Assembly (NCBI GenBank): GCA_015680685.1
Contig: MNCI01029993.1
Span: forward strand, 13,798 to 36,523
Direction: 5' to 3'
Source of the DNA: Gnetum montanum
Lineage: Eukaryota; Streptophyta; Gnetopsida; Gnetales; Gnetaceae
Length of the DNA stretch: 22,726 bases
Shown here: positions 19,722-22,726 of the stretch, piece after piece
How positions within the stretch are numbered: the stretch's first letter is position 1
How the letters are laid out: each line of letters starts with the position of its first letter
Made by a program: the position numbers and the translations under genes
Notes under the pieces: generated by a model
Told to the model about the DNA's origin: nothing
Database searches by the model: none
The model's input: the letters and a program-made list of their open reading frames with translations, nothing else

Positions 19722-20781
19722 TGACATGGCTTGTCTCCTCAGTTCGTTCCATGCATATTTGTCTGCTCCTTCTAGTAGCTGTCAACCATGGGGTGTCTAC
19801 TACTTGTGTGGTTGCTACATACAGGCATCTTTGTTTCAAAGTTTCAAGGGCACACCTATTGCATGGAGGCATTTCCTCCATGTCATCACCCGATGAATCA
19901 CTGTATGTGATGCATGGAACTTTCCTCTTCTCGATCTTTCCATAAATGTTTATCTTAGAAATTTCTAGGGAAAGATCGCGGATCCTAAGGCATGCATCTA
20001 CTATGCTTAGCCATGCCCTTACCATTATAATTGGGAAGTCCCCTTCATTGTTGTTCACTTCAATCACCAGAAAATCAGCAGGGTAAGACCAACCACACAC
20101 AGTGGTAATGACGTCCTCCACCAATCCCAAGGGAATGGTGATGGACTGGTCCGCCAACTCTAGTTGAATGTTGCTCTTCTTGAGTGGTGGTAGGTTCCAG
20201 GCGTGATACATCTCTCATGAAATTAAGTTGACTCCAGAACCTAAGTCAAGAAGAGTCCTATGTGGTTCATTTCTGGCAACTTGAAGGTAGATTAAGGAAC
20301 TTCCAAGATCAGTTAGTTTCCTGGGAAGGTGGCCTACCTTGATCCAGTCAGTTACAGTATGCGTTAACATAACTGTATGCATTAAGCTCTGTTGAACTGA
20401 AGGGAGCTTCGAAGCATTAGATGGTGGAGGAGTGGTTGTGGACTCAACTGCTTGTTTTTGCGAGAGTTTGTCTAGGCTTTTGGTTCTAAAGAAGGGTCTT
20501 CTCTTTTTACATTTGTTAGAACCAGTAGTAGGTTGAATATTTCCAGCTCTCGTAGCGTGATGTTGTTGCAGTTGAGGAGGAAGTTCCCCTTGCATTGTTG
20601 GAGTAGGAGGTGTTACGGGAACTACTACTGGTGGAAGAGGTGCGGATGGATTGGGAGGATGGTGTGGGTATGAAGTGTTTCCCGAAGGAGAAGGAGTCCT
20701 TCTGAAGTACTCCCAAACTTGGTAGTGACGGTTGGGGGTTGTGTGACCCATAGAGTCACTTGGAGAAATCAGTTGTTGCAC
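19722..20781 (-). pseudogene. Element B aspartic protease region
   Basis: Minus-strand retropepsin domain in one frame. HRTLLDLGSGVNLIS (about 20215-20260) is the catalytic D-[LT]-G-[AS] segment in the DLGAS-V-N-L form seen in plant gypsy elements. IQLELADQSITIPLGLVEDV and YPADFLVIEV are typical of the family, and DFPIIMVRAWLSIVDACL is the second conserved segment. A Pro-rich linker lies before it (20500-20780). One TGA separates the catalytic segment from the rest (about 20217). The frame is cut at 19717 by element A and resumes at 2254. Confidence 0.85.
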
Positions 20782-22726
20782 ATAATAACCATAAGGATCA
20801 GGCTACCGGTAAGGGTATTGATGTCTTGGTGATGGCATCCCCCATGACTGTGGGTATTGCCATTGCTGATGCTATTTGATGGGCTATGGTGGAGTTCCAC
20901 TTGGATAATACATTAGCGGTTCGTGGAACTGTCTTGGGTTACCTTTGGGATAAGGTAACCTTCAGGGTGTTTGCCGTTGATTAAGTCTTTGATTAAGCGC
21001 ATAAATCCAAGACTCTTGTAGATGTCAGATGATTGGATAGCATCCCTTAGGATGGTCATAATGGCAGATCTCACATCCACCGTCATCGTCTGAATTTGAA
21101 TCCACAACCACATCGAAGTTAGTGAATTTTCCCTTACCCTTGTTATGTGCAAGGCCTACATCTCTCCGCTTTGTCTTACCTTTGTCACTACTTTGTTCAA
21201 CCTTAGACTCTTCTACGATTTTTAAGATAGTTTTAAGTCTAGAGTCTAAGGAACTCCATATGTCATCTACCTTAGCCAATAATTCTGTTGTGAGTTTTTG
21301 GATCGGCAAGGTTTTCCTGTTCACCAACTCTTCAATTGGTGACTCATCTTCTTCATCACAAAATTTCACTCCCCTCTTTCAAAGAGAGGGATCATGGTTG
21401 TACTCTTCCACACTTTCCCTTTTTCGTAGCTCACCTTCTTCGTTTGCTACTTGCTCCAACAAGCTATGAACTTCATGGGCTCCCAGTTGTGATAGTCTCC
21501 CTTGGGCATAATTCCCAAGGGTTCTTCTAGTTTCATATCTGAGCCCATCTACGATGTGACGGAGTTGATCCCACTGTGTGTATCCATGGCCCAGGCAACG
21601 ATGTAACAATGTATAGTAGTGGGCCATGGTAGCATCCAAGGGTTCGTGATTTCCTTGCTTCCATCTTTGGATCTGCTACGCAAATTGGACACTCTGGAGT
21701 ATGTTTGATACTTATCGTTCAACAGTTCCAACATCGTACTCCACCTCCTAATGGTTTTCGACTCTAAGGACCGGTACCAGCTCTCTGCTTCCTTGGTGAG
21801 TGTCCTGGGAAAAAACTTAAGTTTCTACCACTCGTTCTCAATTTTTTGCAAGGCACAGGCATCGTGGAATGCGTGTAAATGATGTTGCAGATCAGCATTG
21901 TATCCCCCTTCAAAGTGTGGGATATTATTCATGTCTAAGCATTTGATCCGACTGTCCTTTAAATGCCTTGATGGAATCCTAACTACCTCCGTTATGTCAA
22001 GCATACTTCAGGTTGAGAGTAGGGGCTCGTCATGATCATCTCTTTCATGATGCCTGTGATGTCTACGTTGTTCCCTACTCTCCTTACGTTCATGCCCTTG
22101 TCCCTCGACTCTCCCATCGAGGTTTCTCGTCCTTCTTACCTTTATCCTCACCTTTATGTTCATGGTGGCTACACCCAGATGTGGAAGGAGAGGGTGAGTG
22201 ATGTGAAGAAGGGGAAGAAGAAGGAGAACCATCACCATGACGATGTTTCTTGCCTTCTCTTCGGCTGCTATGGCCTCGATCATGGTGACGATCTAAGTGC
22301 CCGTCCTTAGCATAAGTGGTTGTTTCCTCTGTGAACAGCTGGTGTTCACGGGCATCAGAACCAGGGATATGTATCGTTGATCGTAGGTTCTGATGTCCTA
22401 CCTCCTTCCCATCGTTAAGAGGGGGAACATCGTTTGCTAAAGAACCCATGATAAGGGGTTCCTTGTCTCCTATTTTGCTAAGGACGTGCGAGGCTTTGCC
22501 CTTCAGAAAAGTATGTTGACTCTCCTGCCTTAAGTCCCTCATACATTGGGCATCTATGGGATAATAATCCCTCATGTCAAAGTCTTCAGCAACGTATTCA
22601 ATGAACAATTCTTGCATGCCAATCTGTGCCAAGGCACGAAAGAGCATGTTAGGGACTGATCGATCTGGGGGTAACATGATGTTACCTTGCAAATCTCTCC
22701 ACCGCAACTGTTCTTCTTGATGGAGG
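20782..22726 (-). pseudogene. gag: Element B gag (decayed, runs off the right edge)
   Basis: Read from the right. An N-terminal region (22707-22090) ends in a His/Ser/Lys-rich stretch. The retrotransposon gag core follows (about 21990-21560), with LHAFHDACALQKIENEW, KEAESWYRSLESKTIRRWS and GHGYTQWDQLRHIVDGL. A charged region and then a zinc-knuckle-like CEICHYDHPKGC (about 21070) lie downstream. Frame changes near 22100 and 21640, and stops such as TAG after ENEW, disable it. The true start is outside the window. Confidence 0.75.

Larger units (their letters stand above)
19717..22726 (-). mobile_element. Element B, gag-protease portion (minus strand)
   Basis: Ty3/gypsy-type gag and protease upstream of the element A insertion point. 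With the 1-2254 part it forms one older element in minus orientation. After protease there is room for only about 55 codons before its stop, so RT and integrase seem to be missing; it was probably a non-autonomous gag-pro element. Confidence 0.75.

Overview
The window is plant nuclear DNA made almost entirely of nested LTR retrotransposons. The evidence is Ty3/gypsy gag-pol domains of a kind found only in land plants (Tat lineage, with a second archaeal-type RNase H), plant-style TATA boxes, and GT-AG introns. I cannot name the species, and I see no ordinary host gene, tRNA or rRNA.

Layout. (1) 1-2259 and 19717-22726 are two halves of one older element, 'B', read on the minus strand: its gag and aspartic protease lie on the right, its 3' end and a promoter-bearing LTR-like stretch on the left. 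(2) Between them sits element 'A' (2260-19716, 17,457 bp, plus strand), with TG...CA LTRs at 2260-3800 and 18191-19716 and a perfect 5-bp target duplication GTTGT at 2255-2259 and 19717-19721. Taking A and one GTTGT away leaves B's minus-strand reading frame continuous across the junction, so A jumped into B's gag-pro gene. (3) Inside A, in order: primer-binding site, gag, protease, a 5-kb block with no sense coding, then RT, RNase H, archaeal-type RNase H and integrase, a degenerate repeat array, a possible antisense remnant, a polypurine tract and the 3' LTR.

The striking part is the 5-kb block between protease and RT. On the minus strand it holds what I reconstruct as one eight-exon gene (12502 down to 8426, 1083 codons including the stop). 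All seven introns are GT-AG and every exon joins in phase. A TATA box lies about 130 nt upstream of the first ATG. Near its N-terminus is a domain resembling FCP1/NLI-interacting HAD phosphatases with key acidic residues missing. A long unrecognised central domain, a charged, probably helical region and an acidic tail follow. The gene has seven in-frame stops, each explicable by one C-to-T change (CAA, CAG or CGA to a stop), so it looks like a once-intact gene that decayed after insertion. Because it runs antisense to the genomic RNA, its introns would not be removed during retrotransposition.

Element A itself is dead: gag-pro has at least seven stops and two frame changes, and pol has seven stops in an otherwise unbroken frame. 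The two LTRs differ at about 5% of hand-compared positions, nearly all transitions, which fits decay of methylated DNA.
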